DNA from: Bacillus sp. BP-3 | GTDB taxonomy: Bacteria; Bacillota; Bacilli; Bacillales; Bacillaceae_G | Length of the DNA: 64,000 bases | Assembly: GCF_028401955.1 (NCBI RefSeq) | Contig: NZ_JAQOTJ010000002.1 | Span: forward strand, 409,729-473,728 | Direction of reading: 5' to 3' | Shown: in pieces, positions 8,118-16,433 of the stretch | Layout: each line of letters opens with the position of its first letter | Numbering within the stretch: the stretch's first letter is position 1 | Notes under the pieces: generated by a model | The model's input: only the letters and a program-made list of their open reading frames with translations | Told to the model about the DNA's origin: nothing | Databases searched by the model: none | Made by a program: the position numbers and the translations under genes

Positions 8118-8398
8118 AAGGGGAAAATACCTTACTTACATAAAAATAACATTTCTACATGAGTTTTAGGTAAACTTTATTCAACATTTGTACGACCTAA
8201 CTTTGCTTTACCTCTTTTACCTGCTCTGGACAAAATAAAAAGCCTCCCTATATCGGTAATTTGGTTTACCGTATAAAAAGACGTGAATAACTTGCACCCT
8301 AAAAAGTAAATGACCGCAACACTAGGGTGATTTTTGGTGTATAAAGTATAAAACATTAACACCTACAAACCCTTGTAGAATACGGTCTCATAAAAATA
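8118..8398. other. Chromosomal flank left of the integrated element
   Basis: About 280 bases with no convincing gene. A - strand frame (8177-8362) lacks a ribosome site and a recognisable protein. The stretch joins the element at the 46-bp repeat. Confidence 0.35.
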
Positions 8399-8444
8399 TA
8401 TGATCCCGACTGGGTTCGAACCAGCGACCTCCACCCTGTCAAGG
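8399..8444. repeat. Distal attachment repeat (tRNA-Val 3' fragment)
   Basis: 46 bases identical to 21856-21901, comprising the acceptor, T-arm, variable loop and part of the anticodon arm of tRNA-Val. The match stops at 8445, where the tRNA would continue with T. It is the distal att site made by integration. Confidence 0.9.
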
Positions 8445-8638
8445 GAACAGGAGGGTAGGGGACATAAATACTATATATTTGAAACGGTAAGTAAAACGAA
8501 CCACTTACTTCTAGTTAAAGTTAAAATAATTTTATAGTAGTTGGAAAAGGTAGTCAAGTGGTTTGCTAGACTATTCGAATACAAATGTATAGGTGAGTCA
8601 AATAGAATGTCGTATACGCCAATCTAAATGTCCTTACT

Positions 8639-9295
8639 TTACGCTACGGCTTGTTTCAATTTATGTAACGCCGAATCAATAGTACGTTTTACCTTCGTAT
8701 GATGGTTTATTCCGTACATTCTCCCAAGTTCTGCATATGGTATTCCTGGATTATCGAGATAAGCGATCAGTAAACGTTGTTCCTGGTCATTACAATATTG
8801 TTGGATTAAGAGTTTTGTATCTACATCCCCAACGCAAGAACTGGACTTGTAGCTGTCAAATGTACACACCACTTCAACGTCATTATAGTTCGCTTTTCGT
8901 TTATCGGTCTTCAGATTTAATTTAATGAGGTCATACGCCGCGTCTTTCAGTGCTTTTGTAATATGTTCGTATACAAATAAATCTTCAGCCCACGAATAAT
9001 CACGAAACACCGTCCATAACTTTTCTAATAGAATGCTTTCAAAATCCTCACGTGGAATACGCTTCTTCTTCCAACCATTATCTAGTTGGTATAGGTTACG
9101 TTGCAAGATACGTTTTATTCCTGGGTTATTAAGCACAATATCAAATGCGTTTTCTCCTTCTTCTAAACGCTGCATTGCATATGATTCCCAAAGTTCTTCT
9201 ACTTCTAAAATCTGCATTCTTTTACGTAAACTATATAAACGGCGGACGCGATCCGCCTTCGTTTTTTGATGTTCTGCAATTGAGGTTGTAGCCAT
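8639..9295 (-). CDS. Sigma-70-like phage regulator
   Basis: A 218-residue soluble protein. The ATG at 9295 is preferred because GGAG lies nine bases before it; an ATG at 9310 has no ribosome site. The C-terminus (NPGIPYAELGRMYGINHHTKVKRTIDSALHKLKQA) has the helix-turn-helix layout of sigma region 4. The middle (EDLFVYEHITKALKDAAYDLIKLN) resembles region 2-like helices. Phages and islands often carry such weak sigma-like proteins as late-gene activators. It is the last gene before the distal att site. Whether it binds RNA polymerase cannot be told here. Confidence 0.55.
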   Translation of the reverse strand: MATTSIAEHQKTKADRVRRLYSLRKRMQILEVEELWESYAMQRLEEGENAFDIVLNNPGIKRILQRNLYQLDNGWKKKRIPREDFESILLEKLWTVFRDYSWAEDLFVYEHITKALKDAAYDLIKLNLKTDKRKANYNDVEVVCTFDSYKSSSCVGDVDTKLLIQQYCNDQEQRLLIAYLDNPGIPYAELGRMYGINHHTKVKRTIDSALHKLKQAVA

Positions 9296-9520
9296 TATAT
9301 TGTTCTCCATAAATTATTTAAATTTTTTTCATTTTCTTGTGCGGATATCGAATAAAATATCGTATTGTATGAGTGTCGATAAGGCACGAATACAACTAGT
9401 AACGCTATAACGTGAATAACGCCACCTCGCTAGTAACGTTATCCCCGCCTTAACCTGTTACATATCACCTATCAAATAGATAAGAAATGAGTATATAAAT
9501 TTGGACGCACACCTTTATCA
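9296..9520. other. Spacer with short direct and inverted repeats
   Basis: CTAGTAACG occurs twice (about 9397 and 9430) around an ATAACGTGAATAACG segment, and GATATCG / CGATATT-like arms lie at about 9343-9362. They may be operators for the flanking regulator genes. Confidence 0.3.
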
Positions 9521-10069
9521 CTAATTTTGTGCTAACTCCATTTTTTCGATTGCATTATGTGCTTGGTCTAGATAATTCGCTACTTGATGGAAAAACAGGT
9601 GCATAAATTTCGTGTCACCGTTCTGATAGGCATCATCAAATAAGTTAGCTAGAACATCAAGTTCAAGTCGGTGGTCTAATAATGGATATGCGTCTTCTTC
9701 TTCACAAGCACATCCATCAATGTAGTTTTCTTCCTTCACTGTATTGAAATTTTCGTATACATGTCCGATTAATTCCCACAGCGGTAATTCTTCTATACCG
9801 CCGGTAATAACAATAAGTTCCTGTAACCCGTCCAGGTCAACTACATACATCGGTGTGCTACCACAAATAGAATGTTTCCCTCTATATTCAGCTGAAATTT
9901 TTGTTGCTAGTGCTGACGCAACTCCTTTGATTTCCAGATATCGCATAGTGTCATTGAGTGCGTAATAAAAAATGTTGTCGGCGATAACGTAACGTATGCC
10001 TAGTTCTTGTCCTTTTACTTTGATGATTCCTGTTTGCGTTGCGTTTGGTACTGATAATAATGTTGTCAT
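9521..10069 (-). CDS. BRO-N/antirepressor-like protein
   Basis: A 182-residue protein. The ATG at 10069 follows CGGAGG, so the 13 codons upstream are excluded. Residues about 20-95 (IRYVIADNIFYYALNDTMRYL ... YVVDLDGLQELIVITG) resemble the BRO-N fold of phage antirepressors: a small beta domain, a helix pair, and a 'v.e.gl..li' strand-helix. The C-terminal half is acidic and helical and not recognised. In phages, such proteins bind repressors or DNA to switch lysogeny. It lies between two other small regulators of the element. Confidence 0.5.
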   Translation of the reverse strand: MTTLLSVPNATQTGIIKVKGQELGIRYVIADNIFYYALNDTMRYLEIKGVASALATKISAEYRGKHSICGSTPMYVVDLDGLQELIVITGGIEELPLWELIGHVYENFNTVKEENYIDGCACEEEDAYPLLDHRLELDVLANLFDDAYQNGDTKFMHLFFHQVANYLDQAHNAIEKMELAQN

Positions 10070-10299
10070 TGTGTTTCCTCCGATTGGTTTTATAGGAATG
10101 TGCTTCATGTCCGTTTTTGTTCCTTCACCTTTAGTTCGTAGATGAATTCCCGATTTGTGACGTCCTTTTCAAAATAAATTTAGTTCGCCCAGTTTTCGGA
10201 CGTGTTAACATCTCTTGATTGGCCGTTTATTAGTAGGAGGAAAACGAAGTGTGACGTAAATAATAAAAAAATAACCGCGATTAATTCGCGGCTACTTTT

Positions 10300-10614
10300 T
10301 TACATTTTGCTTTCGATATTCAATAGCTGATTTCTTACCTCAATAGCAACTTCCGAATTGTCCAATAAACACGCCAGGCGTAGCATAGAACGTTTAGTTA
10401 ATACGCCTGAATATTCACAGGCAGACTTGTCTGTTTTCATATAGCCGTCGTATACGAATTCTTTTTGTTGTTCCTCGACTAGCTGTACAATCGCTTCTTC
10501 ATCAACACCGAAAAAGCCCGCCGCTTCCCTAGTACTTGTTATAAAAGTGTTGGGTAACAATAGAAGACCTTTCACTTTTTCCAGCACACTTATATGTTTT
10601 TCGTTTTGTTTCAT
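10300..10614 (-). CDS. Small phage antirepressor/HTH-like protein
   Basis: A 104-residue protein. An N-terminal helix-turn-helix-like stretch (FITSTREAAGFFGVDEEAIVQLVEEQQ) is followed by GVLTKRSMLRLACLLDNSEVAIEVRNQLL. The latter resembles the helical segment that follows BRO/antirepressor domains in Bacillus prophages. No catalytic motif is seen. GGAGGTAATTTAC lies before the ATG. It probably regulates element genes; this is inferred from the pattern and neighbours. Confidence 0.5.
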   Translation of the reverse strand: MKQNEKHISVLEKVKGLLLLPNTFITSTREAAGFFGVDEEAIVQLVEEQQKEFVYDGYMKTDKSACEYSGVLTKRSMLRLACLLDNSEVAIEVRNQLLNIESKM

Positions 10615-10772
10615 AGTAAATTACCTCCGAAATGTTTTATTATTGTTGTTTCGCTGTTAGTTAGTACAAGGAACATTTTTTGTGACACATATTTTGTGAT
10701 TAATAGAATTTTAATTTCAAGGCGTCTAGCGTTTGATATTTCGGTTTAAGGGTATAAATACCTTAGAATATA

Positions 10773-10812
10773 CAAAAAACCCGTTAGAAGCCAAAATATG
10801 ACGTCTAACGGG
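10773..10812 (-). terminator. Terminator downstream of the holin-like relic
   Basis: CCCGTTAGA (10779-10787) pairs with TCTAACGGG (10804-10812). A run of six U follows on the - strand. Confidence 0.8.
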
Positions 10813-10832
10813 TAGTTTCGATAAATCTCTAT

Positions 10833-11063
10833 TTACTTTTTAGTAACAAGCTTTGTCATGTCGAATAATCCATTTGCGGATAATCCGATCGCTGTTCCTA
10901 TGAAAACAGCTTCTTGAAGTGTGTTTTGTCCTGAAAGAATCATAAATAAGATTCCTAGCAAGATAGACGATAACGGAATAAGTCTTTTTGGAACGTATTC
11001 TTATCGTTTTATCATCTCGTTAACGGCCAGAACTAATGTTGTAATTATTCCGATTTGAAACAT
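10833..11063 (-). pseudogene. Holin-like membrane protein gene with an in-frame stop
   Basis: From the ATG at 11063 the frame reads MFQIGIITTLVLAVNEMIKR, hits TAA at 11001-11003, and stays open as EYVPKRLIPLSSILLGILF ... LFDMTKLVTKK to 10833 (77 codons in all). Two or three hydrophobic helices and a lysine-rich tail at this size fit a phage holin. A single base change (for example AAA to TAA) explains the stop. A weak GGGG ribosome site precedes it and a terminator follows. It is a relic of a phage-type lysis function in the element. Confidence 0.6.
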
Positions 11064-11139
11064 AGATATATGTCCCCTTTAATTAATATCTTTTAATCTT
11101 TATTAATTCTTTTAAAGAAAAGATTAAGTTCTTTTAGTA

Positions 11140-11232
11140 GCACCCCAGGGGGTGACCTATTATGAAAAAGATACGTAACCACACGGGTGACCTATTACCT
11201 ATATCCCAAGTCACCGCATGGGTTACCTATAC
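11140..11232. repeat. Short GGTGACCTAT repeat cluster
   Basis: GGGTGACCTATTA occurs twice (about 11150 and 11185), and a third, altered copy GGGTTACCTAT lies near 11220. The spacing is about 35 bases. These could be iterons or regulator sites in the element. No gene overlaps them. Confidence 0.45.
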
Positions 11233-11264
11233 AAAAAAGAAAGGTCACCGATACGGTAACCTTT
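11233..11264 (-). terminator. Terminator-like hairpin downstream of the HTH gene
   Basis: AAAGGTCACCG (11240-11250) pairs with CGGTAACCTTT (11254-11264) with one mismatch. A U run follows on the - strand. It lies about 180 bases after the 166-residue HTH gene. Confidence 0.6.
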
Positions 11265-11440
11265 TGTTAAATATACACCGAAGGGTTCCAATCAACTAAT
11301 CCTTTCGCGTGTTGCCGTGTTCGTTCTTAACGGTTGCAACATATGGCGTCATTTCTATATGGTCGTTTTGATCATTCAGAAATCCTCTAATGTTTCTTCA
11401 CGGTTAGATAGTCGAAGGCACAATTTTTGATTAATTAAAG

Positions 11441-11941
11441 TTACTTTACATTATCAATTTCATATTTACCCAATAAATCTGATAAAGCCAATGAAATAAT
11501 ATCCATCTGACGAAGTTCTAATTTATCTGAAAAAGCATTCAATCTCTTCAAAATCTCATTGTTTATCACTATTTTTTCGCGAATTTCTTCTCCTTTAGGA
11601 AGCTTATTAATTTCAGTAGATATTTCTGTTTTAAGTTTTTGAATCTTTTCAGCTTCTATATGATGATCAGCAATCTTTTTTAAAATCAAAATTTGTTCAG
11701 GTGTAAAGTTCACTTCTTCTTTCTTCGATACAAATTCGAAGATGGATTTATTTTTATTTTGCATAAGAGGACCAATTTTTCCCCCAACATAATTCCACTC
11801 ACCCTCTTTCAAGGAATACTCCAATCCTTCCAAAGCATTTCTTAATTGACTCTCACAAACATTTATTTTTTCTGCTAATTCTACCAATGATATACCACTA
11901 TTAAGACGTCTTATTACCTCCTGCACGTTCAAATCATACAC
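11441..11941 (-). CDS. HTH DNA-binding protein of the element
   Basis: A 166-residue protein. The N-terminal 35 residues (VQEVIRRLNSGISLVELAEKINVCESQLRNALEGL) form a clear helix-turn-helix. The rest (EILILKKIADHHIEAEKIQKLKTEIS and on) is helical, possibly for oligomerisation, and ends with a segment rich in ILKRLNAFSDKLELRQ. It resembles plasmid/phage regulators of Bacillus in layout but I cannot name a family. The ribosome site is weak. It is divergent from the resolvase gene across about 950 bases of non-coding DNA, which it may bind. Confidence 0.5.
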   Translation of the reverse strand: MYDLNVQEVIRRLNSGISLVELAEKINVCESQLRNALEGLEYSLKEGEWNYVGGKIGPLMQNKNKSIFEFVSKKEEVNFTPEQILILKKIADHHIEAEKIQKLKTEISTEINKLPKGEEIREKIVINNEILKRLNAFSDKLELRQMDIISLALSDLLGKYEIDNVK

Positions 11942-12788
11942 CCCTTTACAATATTAATAAGATAAAAACCATCTACTAAAACAGTGTCTTCGTCATATAT
12001 CACCATATTTCCTTTTGATTCAACTTTATAACGCATAACAGAACTCGAAAGAACAGAAAATAACTATTAATTTTTTATAAATATCAATCCTATTTCTCGT
12101 ATCCAACAAAAAAATATTCCGTGTATTCTAGAAAGCCTTACTTACAGACAAATAGCCCCCCGTCCCCCGTTGGATGGGGTTTCAACATATTTGTAATTAT
12201 TTTTGTATTTAAAATTTCTTGTGATGATTCAATTATTGAAAGAGTTATTGTTATAAATATATTTATTCGTTGAATGAAAGTTTAAATGAAAGAAAAAAAC
12301 AAGAAAGGTTTTGGTACATTGTTTTGGTACAATCAAATGCATTGATACAACAATACTAACAAAAGATAAGTAAAGATGTTTCATATTCGAATGTTTTTGG
12401 TACAAATAATTATAGAGATAAACAGAAGAAAGAATAGTAGTGAAACAGCTAAAGAATAAGAGAAGAAGAACAATAACAATAACAGAATGAGAACCGGAAC
12501 GGCTGATAACACACAATCTTTCTTTTCAATAACAACAATTGAATATTATTATTCAAAACTAAACAGCTGATAGCGGGGAACTAGGAGGCGGGTAACGTAT
12601 GCCCCAGGATTAAAGATACCGCCCTTTAAGAAGTAGCCCCCTACAATAAATAGCCCGCTTATTAAAGCGGCACCCCTACATAAAATAACCACCACAATAT
12701 TAAAGCGGTCACACATAAAATGGGGTAGGGGGATACAAAGACGTCACCCCTTTAAATTTATAAAACGTCCATTAGGGCAGGATATTTT
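11942..12788. other. Long non-coding stretch, possible cis-acting region
   Basis: About 850 bases without a supported gene. At 12640-12710 the segment ATTAAAGCGG recurs twice, each followed by ACATAAAAT. A CCCGCTT/AAGCGG hairpin lies near 12656-12672. C-rich tracts (TAGCCCCCTAC, GTAGGGGGAT) flank these repeats. Repeats and base skew of this kind are seen in replication or transfer origins, but no known origin sequence is recognised. Confidence 0.35.
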
Positions 12789-12850
12789 GGACATTATGTC
12801 CTTTGTTGATTTCATGAGGTTTATACCGTCCATTTGACATGTCCATTTTC
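12789..12850. promoter_or_regulatory. Operator/res-like sites before the resolvase gene
   Basis: The palindrome GGACATTATGTCC (12789-12801) lies about 40 bases before two direct GTCCATTT copies (12828 and 12841). The gene starts at 12899. Small serine resolvases commonly bind such inverted sites in their own promoter. Site identity is inferred. Confidence 0.45.
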
Positions 12851-12898
12851 TCGTTTTATAATAAGGACAGAAATAAGGGCAACGGGAGGACAATACAC

Positions 12899-13474
12899 AT
12901 GATTATCGGATATGCACGAGTAAGTACAGTAGAACAGAATTTGGACGCACAAATTAAAGCATTAGAAGAGGCTGGGGCGGAATACATATACCAAGATAAG
13001 AAGTCAGGAAAAGATTTAAACCGTGAAGGATTACAAGAAATGCTTTCAAAATTAAACACTGGGGACACTTTAGTGATTACGAAGATTGATAGAATAGCAA
13101 GAACGATAAAGGGCGGTATTTCGTTAATTGAAGAACTAACAACAAAAGGAATTAAACTTCATATTCTTAACATGGGCTTATTCGATGGTTCTCCAACCTC
13201 CAAACTCATTATGAATGTTTTATTGTCCGTTGCAGAATTTGAACGTGAGATAATGCTAGAACGCCAACGTGAAGGCATAGCAATAGCAAAAGCAAACGGT
13301 AAATACAAAACAAAACCGAAAAAGTACCATGATAAGAACAAGGCATTGAATACTGCTTTAGAAATGTTAGCAAACCGTAAAACAAATGGATACACGGTTA
13401 AGAAGATTTGTGAGGAATATAATATAACGCGGTCATCACTATATGCGATCGCAAAAGAAAGAGGGATTCTGTAA
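12899..13474 (+). CDS. Serine recombinase (small resolvase/invertase family)
   Basis: A 191-residue site-specific recombinase. The ATG at 12899 follows GGGAGGAC, and the residues before it in the frame do not belong to the family. The catalytic N-terminal domain begins MIIGYARVSTVEQN with the nucleophilic serine near residue 9. It continues with LVITKIDRIARTIKGG and the family arginines, then LLSVAEFEREIMLERQREGIA. The C-terminus has a short helix-turn-helix (TVKKICEEYNITRSSLYAI). The length is typical of Tn3/plasmid resolvases. It is one of few + strand genes of the element and may resolve multimers or invert a segment; no inverted pair was found. Confidence 0.88.
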   Translation: MIIGYARVSTVEQNLDAQIKALEEAGAEYIYQDKKSGKDLNREGLQEMLSKLNTGDTLVITKIDRIARTIKGGISLIEELTTKGIKLHILNMGLFDGSPTSKLIMNVLLSVAEFEREIMLERQREGIAIAKANGKYKTKPKKYHDKNKALNTALEMLANRKTNGYTVKKICEEYNITRSSLYAIAKERGIL

Positions 13475-13492
13475 AAAGGATTCCTCTTTTTG
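13457..13492 (+). terminator. Terminator of the resolvase gene
   Basis: AAAGAGGGATT pairs with GATTCCTCTTT followed by U residues, overlapping the resolvase stop region. Confidence 0.65.
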
Positions 13493-13724
13493 TTGTCCTC
13501 TTTCATGCCATCGTATGACATGCCTGTTTACTAGATTACATTCCCATCTACCTATTTTGATTGAATAACGGTACACCACACAAATGCAGTAATGACGCGG
13601 ATTCGCTGGGATTTCTACTCAATTTGAAAGATTACAGATAGTGAACGTTTGGGGTATTTCTTGAATATTTCGTTTAACATCCCTATCAAGCCTGTAGACG
13701 CGTTTTAACACGAACTAGGCTATA
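13493..13724. other. Spacer between convergent resolvase and HEPN genes
   Basis: No gene or clear repeat is seen apart from the terminators at its ends. Confidence 0.3.
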
Positions 13725-13763
13725 AAAAAAGACGAGTAACGACGTATGAACGTCATTACTCGT
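13725..13763 (-). terminator. Terminator downstream of the HEPN-type gene
   Basis: A 14-bp stem with one mismatch (13732-13745 with 13750-13763) is followed by seven U on the - strand. It lies about 130 bases after the HEPN gene stop. Confidence 0.8.
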
Positions 13764-13896
13764 TGTTTACCTTTTATACTGTTTCAATACCATCGGACTT
13801 ATTGCTGATGTCGTAACTAGCCTTAATAAGTAGGTGGACTGGTACGTCTTGGCTAAACAACTTTATATTTTTTCACCACTTTATTATTCGTTTTAA

Positions 13897-14727
13897 CTAG
13901 ACGTTATTTTCAGCAATCACTTCTTCAACTTTAAAATAATAATACAAACCTTTTTCAATACAATCATCTAAAATTTCGCCACATAATCCTCCCAATGCCA
14001 TTACATCATCATGTTTAAATCTAAATTTTTTTGTAAACCCATCAATCGAAATATCTATTCTTAATTTTTTAGAATCCTTTAGAATCTCCTCACTTGCTAC
14101 ATTATTACTATGTACAATATTATTCCTAACCTTTAACCAAAACTTTAGTAATTCATATTTTTTCGTGCCGACAATAAAAGATTGTTCTTGTGTTTCTATA
14201 TATTTCTCGAAATATTTAAGATATTTAACGATACCATTATCACTTCTATTCATCACATCATGCATCTTGGGAAGACTTGAATTAGCTTCAATAAGTGTCC
14301 TAGTTAGACGAAATAAAGTAGATTCTAGTAAACTTAGAAGCATTACAAGGGCTGCTAGAGAAGACATTTCGCCTTCTAATTCTATCTGTCTAAATTGAAA
14401 TTCCCTATTCGCTACATGTGTAGCTTGAGTATAATTTGCATACTCTAAATTTGATTCATCCATTTCCTTCTTTAATTCCGCTAGCTTCTGTAATCTTTTT
14501 CTTGATTCTTCTAATTTCGATTCTATTTCACTTAAAATACGTTTCTCAGTTTTAACTGAAGAACGTAATATAGATAAAGATTCTAAATAATAATTATCTA
14601 TTAAAGCATAAATTTCTCTAATTAAATCTGAAGGTAAATCATCATAAGTAGCACTTATCGCAAATAAGTGCGACATTGAATCATGAAACCTTTGTAATGG
14701 GTTTTCTTCCACACACTCGTTTTTCAT
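13897..14727 (-). CDS. HEPN-domain-like protein with N-terminal coiled coil
   Basis: A 276-residue soluble protein. Residues about 55-95 are a charged coiled coil (KTEKRILSEIESKLEESRKR and on). The following helical part (SSLAALVMLLSLLESTLFRL ... YLKYFEKYIETQ) leads to LLKFWLKVRNNIVHSNN. RNNIVH fits the Rx4-6H motif of HEPN ribonucleases, where Arg and His form the active site at a dimer interface. HEPN proteins are common toxins in abortive-infection and toxin-antitoxin systems. No partner antitoxin (MNT or similar) lies beside it. It is flanked by terminators and non-coding DNA, like a cargo gene. Function as a phage-defence or toxin RNase is inferred. Confidence 0.55.
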   Translation of the reverse strand: MKNECVEENPLQRFHDSMSHLFAISATYDDLPSDLIREIYALIDNYYLESLSILRSSVKTEKRILSEIESKLEESRKRLQKLAELKKEMDESNLEYANYTQATHVANREFQFRQIELEGEMSSLAALVMLLSLLESTLFRLTRTLIEANSSLPKMHDVMNRSDNGIVKYLKYFEKYIETQEQSFIVGTKKYELLKFWLKVRNNIVHSNNVASEEILKDSKKLRIDISIDGFTKKFRFKHDDVMALGGLCGEILDDCIEKGLYYYFKVEEVIAENNV

Positions 14728-14888
14728 ATCCTTTAATCACCTCATTTTTAATTCTAAGTTCATTAGTTGCATGAAGATATTTATACCTTTATTATACATT
14801 ACAAATATTTAAAAAACTTTATTGTAAACTAAATACCTTTATGGTTATTCTACATTTGTAATGGTGATAGTTCCAAGTGTACGACCTC

Positions 14889-15515
14889 CTAGTTATTTTG
14901 TACCTTTGCGTATTGTTCTGCGTGGTAATCTAATTCACCGTAAAAGGCATTTTTAACGTCCCTTGCTGTCATAATTGGGTGGAATCCAGTTACATAGTCT
15001 TGCGTTGGATTGTAGTCAATTAAACGACGACTACGAATATCCATCGGCTTCAATCCTAATCTTTCTTCAATCTCATGAAACTCTAGCAACTTTGCATATC
15101 CTTCTTGAATTCTGTCATGATATTTCGTAAGTAATTGCAAGTAAATCAACTTCGCGGCTTTCAATTCTTCCATAAGCTTTTCTTCATCTTTACGGATTTC
15201 GTTATAAACCGAGTCGCGATCGCGTAACGTTTCTTCTCGTAATCCTTCTAACGCATTCTGTAACAAATTATCGAATTTTGATAATATGTTCAGAACTCGT
15301 GCCTTTTCTTCATGTAAGCTGTTCAATGTAGTTTGTATACTTGCGTTTGGTTTGCCGTCTTCCATGATGGCCTTCTGGAAGTCATTTTCTACTTCACTTT
15401 GCATGAAATGAATTTCCCCATCAATTTCTGCTAGTCGTGTTTGTAACTCTGTGCGTTTACCCTCGTATCTTTCGATCAGTGTTTCTGCCTTTTCGTTTAC
15501 GTTTTTAAAGTACAT
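14889..15515 (-). CDS. Coiled-coil protein of the element, possibly phage-packaging related
   Basis: A 208-residue, highly charged helical protein (AETLIERYEGKRTELQTRLA, EEKARVLNILSKFDNLLQNA, RKDEEKLMEELKAAKLIYLQ). It ends with a more conserved-looking tail (RSRRLIDYNPTQDYVTGFHP). No enzyme motif or signal peptide is seen. It lies 17 bases downstream of the small-terminase-like gene and is probably co-transcribed. That suggests a role with it, for example as a scaffold, packaging partner or interference protein. I do not recognise the family. Confidence 0.5.
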   Translation of the reverse strand: MYFKNVNEKAETLIERYEGKRTELQTRLAEIDGEIHFMQSEVENDFQKAIMEDGKPNASIQTTLNSLHEEKARVLNILSKFDNLLQNALEGLREETLRDRDSVYNEIRKDEEKLMEELKAAKLIYLQLLTKYHDRIQEGYAKLLEFHEIEERLGLKPMDIRSRRLIDYNPTQDYVTGFHPIMTARDVKNAFYGELDYHAEQYAKVQNN

Positions 15516-15532
15516 AATTTAAATTCCCCCTG

Positions 15533-15931
15533 TTATTTTTGACTATCTGCTAGTAATCTATCAATTTCAGCAAACATGTCCTCTGTGATTCCTTCATCTG
15601 TCACGTGTAATTCTTGCTTCACGTGGACTTCTTCGATGTTCTTCAGACGTCCAGTCGTTTGTAAGTAAAGTTTGGCGTGCTGACTACTCCCTTTTACCGC
15701 ACGTTCGACAATGGTTTCCATAATGCTTTCGTATGCACTATCAATAAGTTTCTGGCGTATTTCGCGTTCCATTTCCAACCATTCAGGACGCTGACGCCAA
15801 TTATAAATTGTTCTACGGTCTACACCGATATCTTTACAAATACTTGTTAATGATTCACCAGAACGGCTGCGGTAAAATACCTGGTTTAATAATGCTAATT
15901 GGTGCGTTGTTAATTTAAATTTCTTTGCCAT
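15533..15931 (-). CDS. Small-terminase-like HTH protein (phBC6A51 type)
   Basis: A 132-residue protein. The ATG at 15931 is preferred because a G-rich site precedes it and MAKKFKLTTHQ is a natural start. An upstream ATG at 15946 lacks a ribosome site. A helix-turn-helix (SLTSICKDIGVDRRTIYNWRQRPEW) is followed by a helical segment (IMETIVERAVKGSSQHAKLYLQTTGR). This is the layout of phBC6A51-type HTH proteins and many small terminase subunits, which recognise phage DNA for packaging. It overlaps the end of the upstream XRE gene by 17 bases. With no large terminase present, a satellite-type redirection of a helper's packaging is plausible. Confidence 0.65.
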   Translation of the reverse strand: MAKKFKLTTHQLALLNQVFYRSRSGESLTSICKDIGVDRRTIYNWRQRPEWLEMEREIRQKLIDSAYESIMETIVERAVKGSSQHAKLYLQTTGRLKNIEEVHVKQELHVTDEGITEDMFAEIDRLLADSQK

Positions 15932-16196
15932 TAGTACAGCCCCCATTCGTTTTTAAATCTATTAGCATGTTAAACGCAATGATTTCCTCGATACTGAACC
16001 CGTATTTCATAAATCCAGTAAGAATACGATAATTAGTTAACTTCGATATGCCGCGGTTACCTTGTTCAATGCTTGCTAACAATGATTTTGATACACGGCA
16101 AGATTCTGCGAACTCCTCACGCGTAACACCCACAAGATAGCGTAATATCTTAATAGTTTTTCTGTTTAATTCAAGTTTAAAATTGTATGATTCCAT
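15915..16196 (-). CDS. XRE-family HTH regulator
   Basis: A 93-residue protein. The ATG at 16196 follows TAGGTGG; an ATG at 16208 is less well placed. The core (LRYLVGVTREEFAESCRVSKSLLASIEQGNRGISKLTNYRI) is a standard Cro/C1-type helix-turn-helix. The C-terminus is short and has no peptidase domain. It is the first gene of the terminase-like operon and follows a long leader with strong secondary structure (16210-16600). It probably controls element genes. Confidence 0.8.
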   Translation of the reverse strand: MESYNFKLELNRKTIKILRYLVGVTREEFAESCRVSKSLLASIEQGNRGISKLTNYRILTGFMKYGFSIEEIIAFNMLIDLKTNGGCTNGKEI

Positions 16197-16433
16197 ATAT
16201 TTAACCACCTACATATTTGGGATAATGTGCATAAAAAAAGAGGGTGGCCCGTACACCGCCTAATGAACAATGATTGTAGAAAGAAGCGTGAAAGGATTGA
16301 AACAAGTGAAGCCTAAAAAAGTTATGGAAGCCTTGCTGTGCTTCCTACACTATAAGCTTTCTACCTCACACTTTTACAAGTTCCGATTGTATCGAAATTT
16401 GAGTTATCTGGTACAAATAAAGATGTAAAACAA

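Noticed and set aside
8177-8362. 61-codon - strand frame beside the distal att site
   Set aside because: No ribosome site, no family, and it overlaps the tail of the disrupted gene region; probably chance.
8399-8475. Second tRNA-Val gene
   Set aside because: Identity to tRNA-Val stops after 46 bases; the anticodon 5' side, D arm and 5' acceptor are missing, so it is an att remnant only.
12229-12516. 95-codon frame on - in the non-coding zone upstream of the resolvase
   Set aside because: Leucine/valine-rich with no ribosome site and low-complexity sequence; looks like a chance frame in AT-rich DNA.
13457-13521. Invertible segment controlled by the serine recombinase
   Set aside because: I looked for inverted pairs flanking the gene that could act as hix-like sites and found only terminator hairpins.
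16288-16428. 46-codon + strand ORF starting GTG opposite the XRE leader
   Set aside because: It has only a weak ribosome site, reads through sequence that forms the XRE leader on the other strand, and has no recognisable family.
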